Both the position numbers and the translations under genes were made by a program. Shown here piece after piece: positions 1 through 8,029 of a stretch of DNA of 29,109 bases (its first letter is position 1; every line of letters starts with the position of its first letter). Origin of the DNA: Candidatus Hodarchaeota archaeon (GTDB taxonomy: Archaea > Asgardarchaeota > Heimdallarchaeia > Hodarchaeales > YT1-039); assembly GCA_016840025.1 (NCBI GenBank), contig JAEOTF010000173.1:1-29109 (forward strand), given 5' to 3'. Under the pieces are notes generated by a model that was given only the letters and a program-made list of their open reading frames with translations, did not search any database and was not told the DNA's origin.

Positions 1-2
1 AT

Positions 3-935
3 AATTACGTAGACATTCCTTGGTACAATGCTATCCATCTTTATGGTTGGGGACTCTTTTCTACGCCACAATTTGCTGATCTAGACGCAGATGGTGATGA
101 TGATCTTATTGTAGGTAATATTACGGGATCTTTAAGATTCTTTAGAAATGATGGGTCTTCAAAACATCTGCAATTCGTGGAAGATCCGCTAATTTTTTCT
201 TCCATTGGATCCCATCCTTTTGCTAGCCCAGCATTTGGCGATCTTGACGGAGATGGCGATGAAGATATGCTAGTAGGGAGTTTTAAAGAGCTAATATGTT
301 ATGAAAACAATGGTACTGCTTTGCAGCCTTCATGGACCAGTAATTCCTCCCTTATCGAAGCAGTAACACCGAATCCGTTAGCATACGGTATTAGCCCCCA
401 ACTTATGGATCTAAATGGGGATGAGCAACTTGATCTTATCATTAGTTATAGGGATTTCATTGATAGGACTAATTATGACGATTCACTCAGAACTTACCTA
501 AATCAAGGAACAAGATATGTCCCTGTTTGGACTCTGAATGCAACATTCCCCGCACCGGGGCCCATAATAAGGGGTTTGACACCTGCAATTGTTGATCTTA
601 ATAACGATGGAACTCTAGAAATTTATTCCGGTGACATTTCGGGTCGTGTAAATGAATGGATTTCTCAATTAATCAATGGCTCTACTCAGTGGAGTGTAAA
701 CAATTCTCTTTCATACAGTGATAGTAAAACCGATAATGTCTATGATGTTGATGTAGGTTATTTCTCTTCACCTCAATTCCATGATTTTGATAAAGATGGA
801 GATTTTGACCTAATTATTGGTGCGAAAGACGGAGCAATTCATTATTTTGAAAATACGGGAACAATTGCATCACCTCATTTGGAATTAAAAAATAACTTCT
901 TTGATTCTATTAATTTCCTGTGGGACCGAAGCTAA
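3..935 (+). CDS. FG-GAP/VCBS repeat surface protein, C-terminal part
   Basis: The reading frame is open from the left edge (codon starting at base 3) to the TAA at 933-935, so this is the last 310 residues of a longer protein. An internal ATG at 177 exists but is not the start, because repeat sequence continues upstream of it. Five FG-GAP/VCBS-type units are visible, each with a 'SPxFxDLDxDGDxDLIxG' style core (for example DLDADGDDD, DLDGDGDED, DFDKDGDFD) followed by an aromatic 'YFENTGT' type strand. The Asp-rich loops are the calcium-binding loops of beta-propeller blades. Proteins of this kind are usually exported and bind ligands or other surface proteins. The C-terminus ends shortly after the last blade without a membrane helix, so any anchor would have to be N-terminal. 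The partner is unknown. Confidence 0.85.
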   Translation, partial: NYVDIPWYNAIHLYGWGLFSTPQFADLDADGDDDLIVGNITGSLRFFRNDGSSKHLQFVEDPLIFSSIGSHPFASPAFGDLDGDGDEDMLVGSFKELICYENNGTALQPSWTSNSSLIEAVTPNPLAYGISPQLMDLNGDEQLDLIISYRDFIDRTNYDDSLRTYLNQGTRYVPVWTLNATFPAPGPIIRGLTPAIVDLNNDGTLEIYSGDISGRVNEWISQLINGSTQWSVNNSLSYSDSKTDNVYDVDVGYFSSPQFHDFDKDGDFDLIIGAKDGAIHYFENTGTIASPHLELKNNFFDSINFLWDRS

Positions 936-962
936 GTTAATAGAAAAGAAAGGTTGTATATA

Positions 963-1601
963 ATGAAATGGAAACTCATTGCATCCGACTTAGACGGAAC
1001 ACTAATCCAAACACGTAGTGGTTGGGAGAGAATACATAAAGAACTGGAGACATGGGACACAAAAGGAAAAAAATATCTTGAAAAATTTCTTGCAGGAAAG
1101 ATAGATTACGTAACTTTTTGTGAATTAGATGCCTCAACATGGAAAGGTGTCCCACTCACACGAATTCATGAGATTGCTAAAATAGAACCCTTTTTGCCTA
1201 CTGTCAAATCAACTATCCCTATTCTTCGAGAAATGATTTCATACTTTTACATAGTATCAGCTGGACTCCTACCTTTTGCGAGTTTTGTAGTTAATGAATT
1301 AGGTTTAGATGGAGCTATTGCTAACGATCTATATATTGATGAAAATGGCCTTCTAACTGGAGATCCAATTATCAATCTTGAGTGGGATGAGAAAGACAAA
1401 ATTCTAAAGAAATTATGTACAGAGCTAGAAATCGACCTATCAGCAACAATCGCACTTGGAGACGGACTAGCAGATATTCCTATGTTCGAAGTAGCAGGCC
1501 TGAGTATCGCAGTTAATGCAGATCTTCCTGAAGTCCTTGAAAGTGCCACACATTCAGTTGAGAAATTTGAAGAGATTCCGAAGATTATTGCTAAAATGTG
1601 A
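963..1601 (+). CDS. HAD-superfamily phosphatase, SerB-like
   Basis: This is a 212-residue haloacid-dehalogenase phosphohydrolase. Motif I is SDLDGT (nucleophile Asp9, acid/base Asp11), motif II is the Ser in VSAGLLPF (Ser99), the motif III lysine is probably Lys144 in WDEKDK, and motif IV is LGDGLADIPMF (Asp167, Asp171). The 'GDGxxDxxMxxxAG' ending and the helical cap between residues 20 and 80 are typical of phosphoserine phosphatase-like (subclass IB) members. The substrate cannot be fixed from sequence; phosphoserine or another small phosphomonoester is likely. A TTG at 954 is in frame, but the ATG at 963 lies 9 nt after the AAAGG near 950, so I place the start there. It lies 27 nt after the FG-GAP gene but looks functionally unrelated to it. 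Confidence 0.85.
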   Translation: MKWKLIASDLDGTLIQTRSGWERIHKELETWDTKGKKYLEKFLAGKIDYVTFCELDASTWKGVPLTRIHEIAKIEPFLPTVKSTIPILREMISYFYIVSAGLLPFASFVVNELGLDGAIANDLYIDENGLLTGDPIINLEWDEKDKILKKLCTELEIDLSATIALGDGLADIPMFEVAGLSIAVNADLPEVLESATHSVEKFEEIPKIIAKM

Positions 1602-1783
1602 TTAAAAAAGATAGAGTGATATTAAGCTAGTTTTGCACTTTGATTAGAGTTTCATTGTTTTCGTTTTTTGAGAATCTGTACTAGAAGCCATGATAAAGAG
1701 AAAAACAACCAAATTCCCATATAATTGAAAAATAATGACATAAATAATGATCCTTAGGCTATTTCTTTATTTGAAGAAGATTT

Positions 1784-2593
1784 TTAATCGATATTATGAG
1801 GAAATTCAACTATAAGTTTCGCATCATCTAGATAACATATCTCATTTCTAAGCTTTTGTACTAATTGTACATTAACATCGGTACATTTAACCCCATTTAT
1901 GTTCGAAGGAAGATGGAGAAGTGCTTTTCCAAACATATCAATAACACCACTTCCACCACAAAATGAGTCACCAATTCCCTCTCCAACTCGATTAAGACCT
2001 ATCATAAAAACTTGATTTTCGATGGCTCTTGCGCGAAGTAGTGTATCCCAATGGTTTTGTCTAGGGCAGGGCCACTGTGCAGGACATAAAATGAGCTCTG
2101 CACCCATATGAGCGAGTAATCGATACATTTCAGGAAATCTAAGGTCATAACAAGTGGATAGACCAAAAACTCCAAATTCTGTCTTTAAGACTTTTAATTT
2201 AGTGCCAGCTTGAAAAAAAACATCGTCACGCATGGGAGTAAATAGATGAATCTTGTGATATTTCTCACGGACAACTCCGTGGGAATCTACAAGTGCTAAA
2301 GAATTAAATAGCTTTTTTCGTCCCTTCACTTGTTCAGGAAACCCGAATGCAATCCAAAGTTTATTCTCTTTAGCCATTTTTCGAACCTTGTCTGCTGGCG
2401 AGTCATTAACCATTGGATCAGCATATTGAAGCAAATCATCAGTATATCCTGATGTTACTAATTCAGGAAAGATTACTATATCGGCCTGTTGACTTTTTGC
2501 CTGAAGTGCAGCTGAATGAACAGATTGAAGATTCTTTTCAACTTCACCAGGGCGTACATCAATTTGTGCAAGTGCTACGCGTATTTTTTTCAC
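1784..2593 (-). CDS. Carbon-nitrogen hydrolase (nitrilase superfamily)
   Basis: This is a 269-residue nitrilase-fold amidase. The catalytic triad is readable: Glu44 in IFPELVTSGY, Lys114 in YHKIHLF, and Cys148 in STCYDLRFPEMYR. This arrangement, with 'CYDLRFPE' after the nucleophile, is typical of the omega-amidase/NIT2-like branch that hydrolyses small amides such as 2-oxoglutaramate or 2-oxosuccinamate, though the exact substrate is inferred. The length fits a single-domain member. It starts with GTG at 2593. No usable Shine-Dalgarno sequence lies at normal spacing, and a TATA-like tract about 20-25 nt upstream suggests a leaderless mRNA. It is transcribed divergently from the archaemetzincin-like gene across a 55 bp gap. 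Confidence 0.85.
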   Translation of the reverse strand: MKKIRVALAQIDVRPGEVEKNLQSVHSAALQAKSQQADIVIFPELVTSGYTDDLLQYADPMVNDSPADKVRKMAKENKLWIAFGFPEQVKGRKKLFNSLALVDSHGVVREKYHKIHLFTPMRDDVFFQAGTKLKVLKTEFGVFGLSTCYDLRFPEMYRLLAHMGAELILCPAQWPCPRQNHWDTLLRARAIENQVFMIGLNRVGEGIGDSFCGGSGVIDMFGKALLHLPSNINGVKCTDVNVQLVQKLRNEICYLDDAKLIVEFPHNID

Positions 2594-2608
2594 CTTTTTT
2601 CAATGATA

Positions 2609-2630
2609 GAAAAAATATATAAAAAAAAAT
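2609..2630. promoter_or_regulatory. Shared divergent TATA-like promoter
   Basis: The 55 bp between the GTG at 2593 and the ATG at 2649 contains one AT tract with the core AAATATATAAAA. Its centre is about 31 nt before the plus-strand ATG and about 23 nt before the minus-strand GTG. Archaeal TATA boxes sit about 26-27 nt before the transcription start, so both transcripts would begin at or very near their start codons. Neither gene has a well-spaced Shine-Dalgarno sequence, which agrees. This is inferred from spacing only. Confidence 0.45.
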
Positions 2631-2648
2631 ACTCTCAAGTTCCAAAAT

Positions 2649-3188
2649 ATGCAACTTGTCCTTACGAGACTTCAACTCGAAGATTATGAGTCAATTAAAT
2701 TTTTATCTACTAAATTAGCCGGATTATTTAATATAAAGACTAAATGGGCCCGACATGATTTAAAGCTTAAGGAATGGGCATACGATCGTGAGCGAAAGCA
2801 ATGGGAAGGTGAAGAACTCCTTAGAACATTACCTAAAGACCTCGAGGAATTCGAGTTTAGTGTTGAACATGCTGATGCATGGTTGCTTGTCACTTCAGCA
2901 AGTATTTTCACAAAAAGTGAGAAAAACTCCCTTGGGTTAGCAAAAAAATCTATTGCAATGATGTCTACCCATCCTTTTGAGGAAGACAAAGCGAGAACAA
3001 CACAATATCGCAAACGGTTGACATATAGCGCGGTTTACTATGTTGCAATGGCTATAGGTCTCCGACCTTGTTCCAAATCTAGTTGTTTAGCAAGTTTTTC
3101 TAACTCTTTAGTAGAACTTGATCTGAAAAAGAATAAGTTCTGTCCTTCCTGCATTAAAAAGCTGCAAAAGAAAGGAATCAGTCTCTAA
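2649..3188 (+). CDS. Archaemetzincin-like protein lacking the catalytic HExxH
   Basis: This 179-residue protein follows the archaemetzincin (peptidase M54) layout. It has an N-terminal 'AYDRERKQWEGEELL' segment at residues 44-58 and a 'ADAWLLVTSASIFT' strand at 75-88 where family members carry the 'vLGVTdvDiy' strand. The C-terminal region holds Gly-x3-Cys-x4-Cys-x18-Cys-x2-Cys (Cys141, 146, 165, 168) around 'FSNSLVELDLKKNKFC'. That second zinc site is the family hallmark. The catalytic zinc motif HExxHxxG, which should fall at residues 130-137, reads YYVAMAIG: both His and the Glu are gone while the Gly and all four structural Cys remain. I therefore call it a probable pseudoprotease that keeps the fold. 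Function is unknown; a binding or scaffold role is possible. The start has no Shine-Dalgarno sequence and fits a leaderless mRNA. Confidence 0.75.
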   Translation: MQLVLTRLQLEDYESIKFLSTKLAGLFNIKTKWARHDLKLKEWAYDRERKQWEGEELLRTLPKDLEEFEFSVEHADAWLLVTSASIFTKSEKNSLGLAKKSIAMMSTHPFEEDKARTTQYRKRLTYSAVYYVAMAIGLRPCSKSSCLASFSNSLVELDLKKNKFCPSCIKKLQKKGISL

Positions 3189-3199
3189 CGTATAAAAAA

Positions 3200-3808
3200 T
3201 CATATTAGCTTTCTACCGTTGAATGAAACTAGTTTCCATTCATTGAGTTCGGGTAACTTCACTATTTCTGTTATGCGACAGTTGGCGAACCATTCATCGG
3301 TATCAGGGAATATTTTAAGGATAGTCTTCAAAATATGATAGAGAGTTCCGCCATGCCCGACAATTAAGATAGAACTATACGCGTTGTTGTCTAAAAATGG
3401 ACTTAAAAAGCCCTTTATCCGCGACACCATTGAATTTACACTCTCTCCTCCGGGAATTACGATTGAATGATCTTTAAAAGCAGAATTTAAGAACATTTCA
3501 TCTTCCGACGATAATTCGTTCCATCTACAACGGCCACTAAAAAATCCAAGGTCAAGTTCTCTAAGGTGAGGAGTATAGACGACATTCGCAATGTCAAGAG
3601 TAATAGCAATAATCCTTGCTGTTTCTGCAGCTCGTGAAAGATCGGAAGAGTAGATAGCATCAAAAGAGTAATTATTCGCTAATAAGCGATTTGCCAATGT
3701 GGTTGCTTGCTTTTTACCTAGATTTGTTAGAGGATAATCTAGTTGACCTTGAACTAGACTATTTATGTTGCCTTCGCTCTCACCATGTCGAACAAGAACG
3801 ATTTTCAT
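3200..3808 (-). CDS. Histidine phosphatase family protein
   Basis: This 202-residue protein is a branch-1 histidine phosphatase. It has the N-terminal VLVRHGESEGN motif (phosphate-accepting His8), Arg59 in the SSDLSRAAETA segment, the acidic residue in HLRELDLGFFSG (Glu84), and the second catalytic His152 in LIVGHGGTLYHIL. The spacing matches the phosphoglycerate mutase/alpha-ribazole phosphatase (CobC)-like group. No cobalamin genes are nearby, so the substrate is open. It is convergent with the archaemetzincin-like gene, 11 nt apart. The ATG start at 3808 has no Shine-Dalgarno sequence, but a TATA-like element lies about 35 nt upstream. Confidence 0.85.
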   Translation of the reverse strand: MKIVLVRHGESEGNINSLVQGQLDYPLTNLGKKQATTLANRLLANNYSFDAIYSSDLSRAAETARIIAITLDIANVVYTPHLRELDLGFFSGRCRWNELSSEDEMFLNSAFKDHSIVIPGGESVNSMVSRIKGFLSPFLDNNAYSSILIVGHGGTLYHILKTILKIFPDTDEWFANCRITEIVKLPELNEWKLVSFNGRKLI

Positions 3809-3836
3809 TTTGTCAGAACACCAAATGGGTTGAAAT

Positions 3837-3849
3837 ATGATATATTAGC
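3837..3849 (-). promoter_or_regulatory. TATA-like promoter of the histidine phosphatase gene
   Basis: On the minus strand the sequence reads GCTAATATATCAT, centred about 35 nt before the ATG at 3808. The predicted transcription start would be some 8 nt before the start codon, consistent with a very short leader and no Shine-Dalgarno sequence. Inferred from spacing. Confidence 0.35.
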
Positions 3850-3946
3850 TTGAATAAAAATAAGACAATCTAATAAGTGACTTGTTAGTTTTTATGTAAC
3901 TAGAGAAACTCTCTTCTGAATATATTTAATTGTGGAGGAACCAGAG

Positions 3947-4600
3947 ATGGGTCATCGCTTCACCATGACTGCGACAAAAGATGAGATTGAACACCGTTTT
4001 GAAGTAACTCAACTTCATTTTCAAATAAAACCCTGTTATAATATTAGTTCTCACCGTAAGATTCCTGTGATCATTAAAAATTCAACTGTACAGCTCTATG
4101 GAATGCAATGGGGTTTAAAACCAACATGGGGTCGTCGAGGACTCGAATTAATCAATTGTCGTAGAGAAAGCCTGAAAACAAAACCAAGACTGTATCGCTC
4201 ACTTTTTGAGAAAAATAGGTGTTTAGTGGTCGCAGATGGATTTTTTGAATGGCGACGAAGTGCTAAAACAAAAGGACCAACATATTTCCGACTTAAATCA
4301 AAAAAACTATTTTCATTCGCAGGACTCTATAATATTCGAAAGGTCTCGGGCCTAGAAATTATGACGTGTGGAATCATCACTACTGAACCCAATGAATTAG
4401 TCCGCCCAGTCCATGATCGAATGTTTGCAATGCTAAGACTTGAACACGAAGAACAATGGTTAAATATTGACGCAGATCCAGATCAACTACATCCGTTTTT
4501 GGATCCCTATCCTGCAAAGGAGATGGAAGCCTTTAAGGTTTCAAGTCTTGTAAATGACTATAGGAATAATTCTCCAGAATGTGTCGAACCAGTTAGTTAA
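3947..4600 (+). CDS. SRAP (YedK/HMCES-like) protein with Gly in place of Cys2
   Basis: This 217-residue protein has the full SOS-response-associated peptidase fold. Visible elements are 'YNISSHRKIPVI' (the usual YNvaP segment), 'WGLKPTW', the active-site Asn70 in LINCRRES, Glu101 in ADGFFEW, His156 in VHDRMF, and a C-terminal 'VSSLVNDYRNNSPECVEPV'. SRAP proteins shield abasic sites in single-stranded DNA by a thiazolidine bond formed by the N-terminal Cys2 after Met removal. Here the protein begins MGHRFTM instead of MCGRFT, so Cys2 is Gly and the third residue is His. The start is well supported: GGAGG at 3934-3938 lies 8 nt before the ATG at 3947, and a GTG at 3932 overlaps that site. Asn, Glu and His are kept, so the protein may still bind DNA or form a Schiff base through its N-terminal amine. 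That activity is inference. Confidence 0.85.
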   Translation: MGHRFTMTATKDEIEHRFEVTQLHFQIKPCYNISSHRKIPVIIKNSTVQLYGMQWGLKPTWGRRGLELINCRRESLKTKPRLYRSLFEKNRCLVVADGFFEWRRSAKTKGPTYFRLKSKKLFSFAGLYNIRKVSGLEIMTCGIITTEPNELVRPVHDRMFAMLRLEHEEQWLNIDADPDQLHPFLDPYPAKEMEAFKVSSLVNDYRNNSPECVEPVS

Positions 4601-4671
4601 TTGAATATTCATTAAAATTAATTCGACCTCTTTTGGCAACATTAATCCCCTGCATAGCTGGGGCAATGTTA

Positions 4672-5295
4672 TTATTGGATTCTACTTTTTTTCTTTTGGA
4701 TAAAATAGAGGATTCTAATAAATAAAGTTGTACAAACGAGTAAAATTACTGCTGTATCAAATTCAGGGGTAATTGGAGATGTATCCATTTCCACCAAATC
4801 CACCCAGAGAAGAAAATCCCCAGCATAACCTTCTGCACCTACAATTATGGGAGCAACATCCGATCCTGTAGATTCAACAGACCCATTCAGGGTATGCCAT
4901 TCATTAGGTGTGGGATTTGTGATCTCTTGAATTTCTATCTCCCCTATCACTAGTGCAATGTATCCCGAACTCCCTAAAGACGTGTTGACCATTACACGCG
5001 CTTTTATATAATAGGTAGCTGGTGTAAAAGAATGATCTTGGAACATCACCGCTAAATGATAAGGCCCCGTATCGATGGCGTCAAGCTTTCCCGATCCGCC
5101 TATCACATCAAAGGATTGTGAACTATCATAGACAAATGAATCTGCTGGTCCAGAATCCCAATGATCTATATTGCCATCAAAGCTTGGATTTAAAATTAAA
5201 TTGGCTCTTGGGGAGTGTAGTGCTGCATCTCCTGTTACTAGCGGAAAGCAACCCAAAATAATCGTCAAACTTATTATAGTTATTGTTCTTTTCAT
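4672..5295 (-). CDS. Exported, tail-anchored protein with CBM-like domain
   Basis: This 207-residue protein has an N-terminal signal sequence (MKRTITIISLTIILGCFPLV), then 'ANLILNPSFDGNIDHW', the characteristic opening of CBM_4_9-type jelly-roll domains. A beta-rich body follows, with 'YYIKARVMVNT' and 'GEWHTLNGSVES'-like strands. The C-terminus is TPEF, a hydrophobic helix of about 20 residues and the basic tail QKKKSRIQ. It is therefore likely displayed outside the cell and held by its C-terminus. Such domains often bind sugars or mediate adhesion, but the ligand here is unknown. A TTG lies one codon upstream of the ATG at 5295; I chose the ATG, which has GGGA a few bases before it. It is divergent from the subtilisin gene, so the two may share a regulatory region. 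Confidence 0.7.
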   Translation of the reverse strand: MKRTITIISLTIILGCFPLVTGDAALHSPRANLILNPSFDGNIDHWDSGPADSFVYDSSQSFDVIGGSGKLDAIDTGPYHLAVMFQDHSFTPATYYIKARVMVNTSLGSSGYIALVIGEIEIQEITNPTPNEWHTLNGSVESTGSDVAPIIVGAEGYAGDFLLWVDLVEMDTSPITPEFDTAVILLVCTTLFIRILYFIQKKKSRIQ

Positions 5296-5427
5296 CAATT
5301 CCCACGATCCTGTCTCTAATGTCGTTATCTGATAGATTGCATAGAAGAAAAATGATTTTTTACAGTTATAATATAATTAAGTGACTACATGTTAATATAT
5401 TTAACTACATTTTTCTTTTCCTTAGAT

Positions 5428-6927
5428 ATGAGAATCCAGAATTGCGTGCTAATTATCCTTGTAGGAATCATTTTATTGTCTTTATTGACCTTCCATTCAC
5501 CCAAATACCATGCAGATAAAAATGGTAGAATTCCTCACTTAACATTTGCTTCCAATCTTAAAACAATGGAGAATAAGTACTCACTACAATCCTTTTCTTT
5601 GTTACAAGTAGATTCTGAGGTGAATACATGGAATTTGCAAATGATAAATATTTATCCCTCATGGAATATTACTATGGGTTCTGAGGATGTTGTTGTTGCA
5701 ATAATCGATTCAGGAATCATCTGGGGTAGTTATGAACTACCTACATCATTACGATGGGAGAATAAAGCGGAATTATCGGGTGATGTGGGGATCGATGATG
5801 ACGGCAATGGGTATATTGATGATTTTTATGGTTATGACTTTGATGAATATGATAATGACCCGAGTACAGATCAATCTGGTGATAACCTTCATCAACATGG
5901 CACAAATGTTGCAGGAATCATTGCTGCTCAACATAACAATAAGTCGATTGCAGGGATTGCTCCTAACATAAGAATAATGAATTTACGAGTATTAGATGTA
6001 TACAATTCATTCTCCGGATTTTATCGAATAATTGACGCTTTCAACTATGCTATGGAGATGAATGCATCTGTAATCAATTTTAGTATCTACTTCAATGGGG
6101 AAGCTTCTTTTAATTTGAAGCAGACCTTTCAACAAGTGATTAAAGCACGTATTCCAATCGTAGGAATAGCAGGAAATTCATGGGATGGTGATGAGGCAAT
6201 TAACCCCGGAAAAGAAGAAACAATTATAGCATCTGCTGCATTGTATGAAGATGGAGAACCTGCTTTTTTCTCTCTTCCTGGTGAACATGTAGAACTTGCT
6301 GCTCCTGGTCATCAAGTCCCTACAGTTTCAAGTGTTGGTAGTACGAGATGGGTTTACGGTACCTCATTTGCAGCACCACATGTAACAGGAACAATTGCTT
6401 TGATGAAATCAGTTCGTAATGACCTAGATGTTGAAACATGCCGTAATGTGTTGCGTTACACTGCAACAGATATTGATTTACCGGGTAAGGATATTAATAC
6501 AGGTTATGGATTAATCAATACTTACCAAGCAGTACAAGCATGGCTTAATTATGAAAATTGGGATTTCGATAACGACAGTCTGCCAACAGGATGGGAACTA
6601 AAAAACAAGTTAAACCCGTATCTTAATGATAGTGATAGTGATGGACTTACTGACGCGGAAGAAATTAAAATTTACAAAACAAATCCCTTGAAAACGGATA
6701 CAGATCATGATGGGATTAACGATGGAGAGGAAGTGTTAAACGGGCTTGATCCACTTATACCGAATATTAGTAATACTGAAACAAATATTTATTCTAGTAT
6801 CTCTAGTTATGACAGTGTAAGCAGGAATATGACGCAATCTACAACAAAAACAACTCCCTTTGCAGAAATAATAATTATAATAATGTTTTTTGGCATATTT
6901 ACAATAATTAAGAGAAAATTAAAATAA
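5428..6927 (+). CDS. Membrane-anchored subtilisin-like serine protease (S8)
   Basis: This is a 499-residue subtilase. An N-terminal signal segment (MRIQNCVLIILVGIILLSLL) precedes a short pro-region. The catalytic domain has Asp94 in VAIIDSGI, His157 in HQHGTNVAGI, the oxyanion Asn250 in GIAGNSWDG, and the nucleophile Ser313 in GTSFAAPHVTG. After about residue 385, Asp-rich calcium loops of thrombospondin type-3 style follow (DNDSLPTGWE, DSDSDGLTDAEE, DTDHDGINDGEE). Then come a Ser/Thr-rich linker and a C-terminal membrane helix with the basic tail KRKLK. This predicts an extracellular, cell-bound protease. An in-frame ATG at 5389 would add 13 residues before the signal, but the basic n-region and TATA-like sequence near 5390-5403 favour 5428. 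The T-run at 6946-6952 may end the transcript. Confidence 0.9.
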   Translation: MRIQNCVLIILVGIILLSLLTFHSPKYHADKNGRIPHLTFASNLKTMENKYSLQSFSLLQVDSEVNTWNLQMINIYPSWNITMGSEDVVVAIIDSGIIWGSYELPTSLRWENKAELSGDVGIDDDGNGYIDDFYGYDFDEYDNDPSTDQSGDNLHQHGTNVAGIIAAQHNNKSIAGIAPNIRIMNLRVLDVYNSFSGFYRIIDAFNYAMEMNASVINFSIYFNGEASFNLKQTFQQVIKARIPIVGIAGNSWDGDEAINPGKEETIIASAALYEDGEPAFFSLPGEHVELAAPGHQVPTVSSVGSTRWVYGTSFAAPHVTGTIALMKSVRNDLDVETCRNVLRYTATDIDLPGKDINTGYGLINTYQAVQAWLNYENWDFDNDSLPTGWELKNKLNPYLNDSDSDGLTDAEEIKIYKTNPLKTDTDHDGINDGEEVLNGLDPLIPNISNTETNIYSSISSYDSVSRNMTQSTTKTTPFAEIIIIIMFFGIFTIIKRKLK

Positions 6928-6945
6928 AAAGAGCTATTTGTGCCC

Positions 6946-6952
6946 TTTTTTT
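6946..6952 (+). terminator. T-tract terminator after the subtilisin gene
   Basis: A run of seven T follows the stop codon of the subtilase by about 20 nt, as expected for archaeal oligo-T termination. A 12-base direct repeat, AAAGAGCTATTT, flanks it at 6928-6939 and 6969-6980; its role is unknown. Confidence 0.4.
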
Positions 6953-7014
6953 GAAGCTTTCATAGAAGAAAGAGCTATTTAATTTCAATTATAGAATGTT
7001 AATTGGAGATTTAA

Positions 7015-8028
7015 GTGCCGGTTTCATTATTTAAAATCCAGAATTGCTCTAATCGTACCTCATTTTTCTTTATATTTTTTATATTCCTATTTTTTTGGAT
7101 TTTATCAGCTATTATACCATTTATATTATTCATTATTATGTTAAATTGTTTATCTACATTGTTATTTCTTCTAATTTATAGAACACATAAAATAGGAGGG
7201 TTTATTACAGGCAAGATGGCAAAATATATATTTTTTATTTCAAGAATTCTTAGAGGAAGAGCTGGACGTTTTCTTAGCCGTCTTCCATTTGCGGATATTA
7301 GTTTGCTTATAGGAGGAGAAATTAAGGGGGAATGGTTAGTGGAAGAAAAGTCATCTGTTCTTGATTATTCCTCAACTCGGGCAGTTTTTTCTTTTACATG
7401 GAAAAGAAAATGGGATATCTTCCTTCCACCCGCAGGGTTAACTTGTATTATGTTTCTAGTATTGGATTTTATCTACGACTTTGAAATTGAGGTTGTGGAT
7501 GGAGTACCTCAAACAGGAGGGTTAATCTTCGGTATAGCATATTTTCTCTCATTTTTTGTACCAGTTATTCTCATTCTATTTTATATCCCTCTTATTTGGA
7601 CACTTTCTGATGGAGAAATTAAAAGATATATTTATGATACAGAAACGAAAGAAATTACCAAAGTTGAGAACGTTGGTGAATCTATTCGCAGGTTATTCAA
7701 CAATATCTTTGGGTGGGGAGCGTTGTTATCTATTGCAACATTCGCGGTAGAAACGGATAGATTATTGAGGGAAGAACAAGGGCAAGGTACGGCGAAAATC
7801 GATTTTCTCGAAGTATTTGTGATGGCAATAATATATTTCATTGTTCTTGCCCTATTGGTTGGTCCTTCCATGCTTATATTGACTCATTTCTACATAAAAT
7901 GGTTTCATGAAGCTCTAATTAAATATATGCGAGTTGGACTCGTAAATGAGGGAGTCAAGTATGGTACTGTTCAAATAGCTGATAGACCAGTTGATATTGT
8001 GACTGAAGTAATGGAAAAGGATATGTGA
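7015..8028 (+). CDS. Multi-pass membrane protein of unknown function
   Basis: This 337-residue protein starts with GTG at 7015 behind GGAG near 7004. Hydrophobic stretches suggest about five or six membrane helices: two packed together at residues 17-55 (very Phe/Ile-rich), one near 140-155, one near 172-200, and one near 265-290. A cytoplasm-like charged region lies between roughly 65 and 130 and includes FTWKRKWDIF. A second soluble loop (200-260) carries IYDTETKEITKVENVGESIRR. I recognise no enzymatic motif. The stop codon is followed after one nucleotide by the ATG of the rhodanese gene, so the two are almost certainly cotranscribed and translationally coupled. The membrane location of both suggests they work in the same compartment. 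Confidence 0.7.
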   Translation: MPVSLFKIQNCSNRTSFFFIFFIFLFFWILSAIIPFILFIIMLNCLSTLLFLLIYRTHKIGGFITGKMAKYIFFISRILRGRAGRFLSRLPFADISLLIGGEIKGEWLVEEKSSVLDYSSTRAVFSFTWKRKWDIFLPPAGLTCIMFLVLDFIYDFEIEVVDGVPQTGGLIFGIAYFLSFFVPVILILFYIPLIWTLSDGEIKRYIYDTETKEITKVENVGESIRRLFNNIFGWGALLSIATFAVETDRLLREEQGQGTAKIDFLEVFVMAIIYFIVLALLVGPSMLILTHFYIKWFHEALIKYMRVGLVNEGVKYGTVQIADRPVDIVTEVMEKDM

Positions 8029-8029
8029 A

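Noticed and set aside
1247..1549. Minus-strand frame of 100 codons opposite the HAD phosphatase
   Set aside because: It lies entirely within the well-supported HAD gene and its Ser/Arg-rich composition is that of an antisense shadow.
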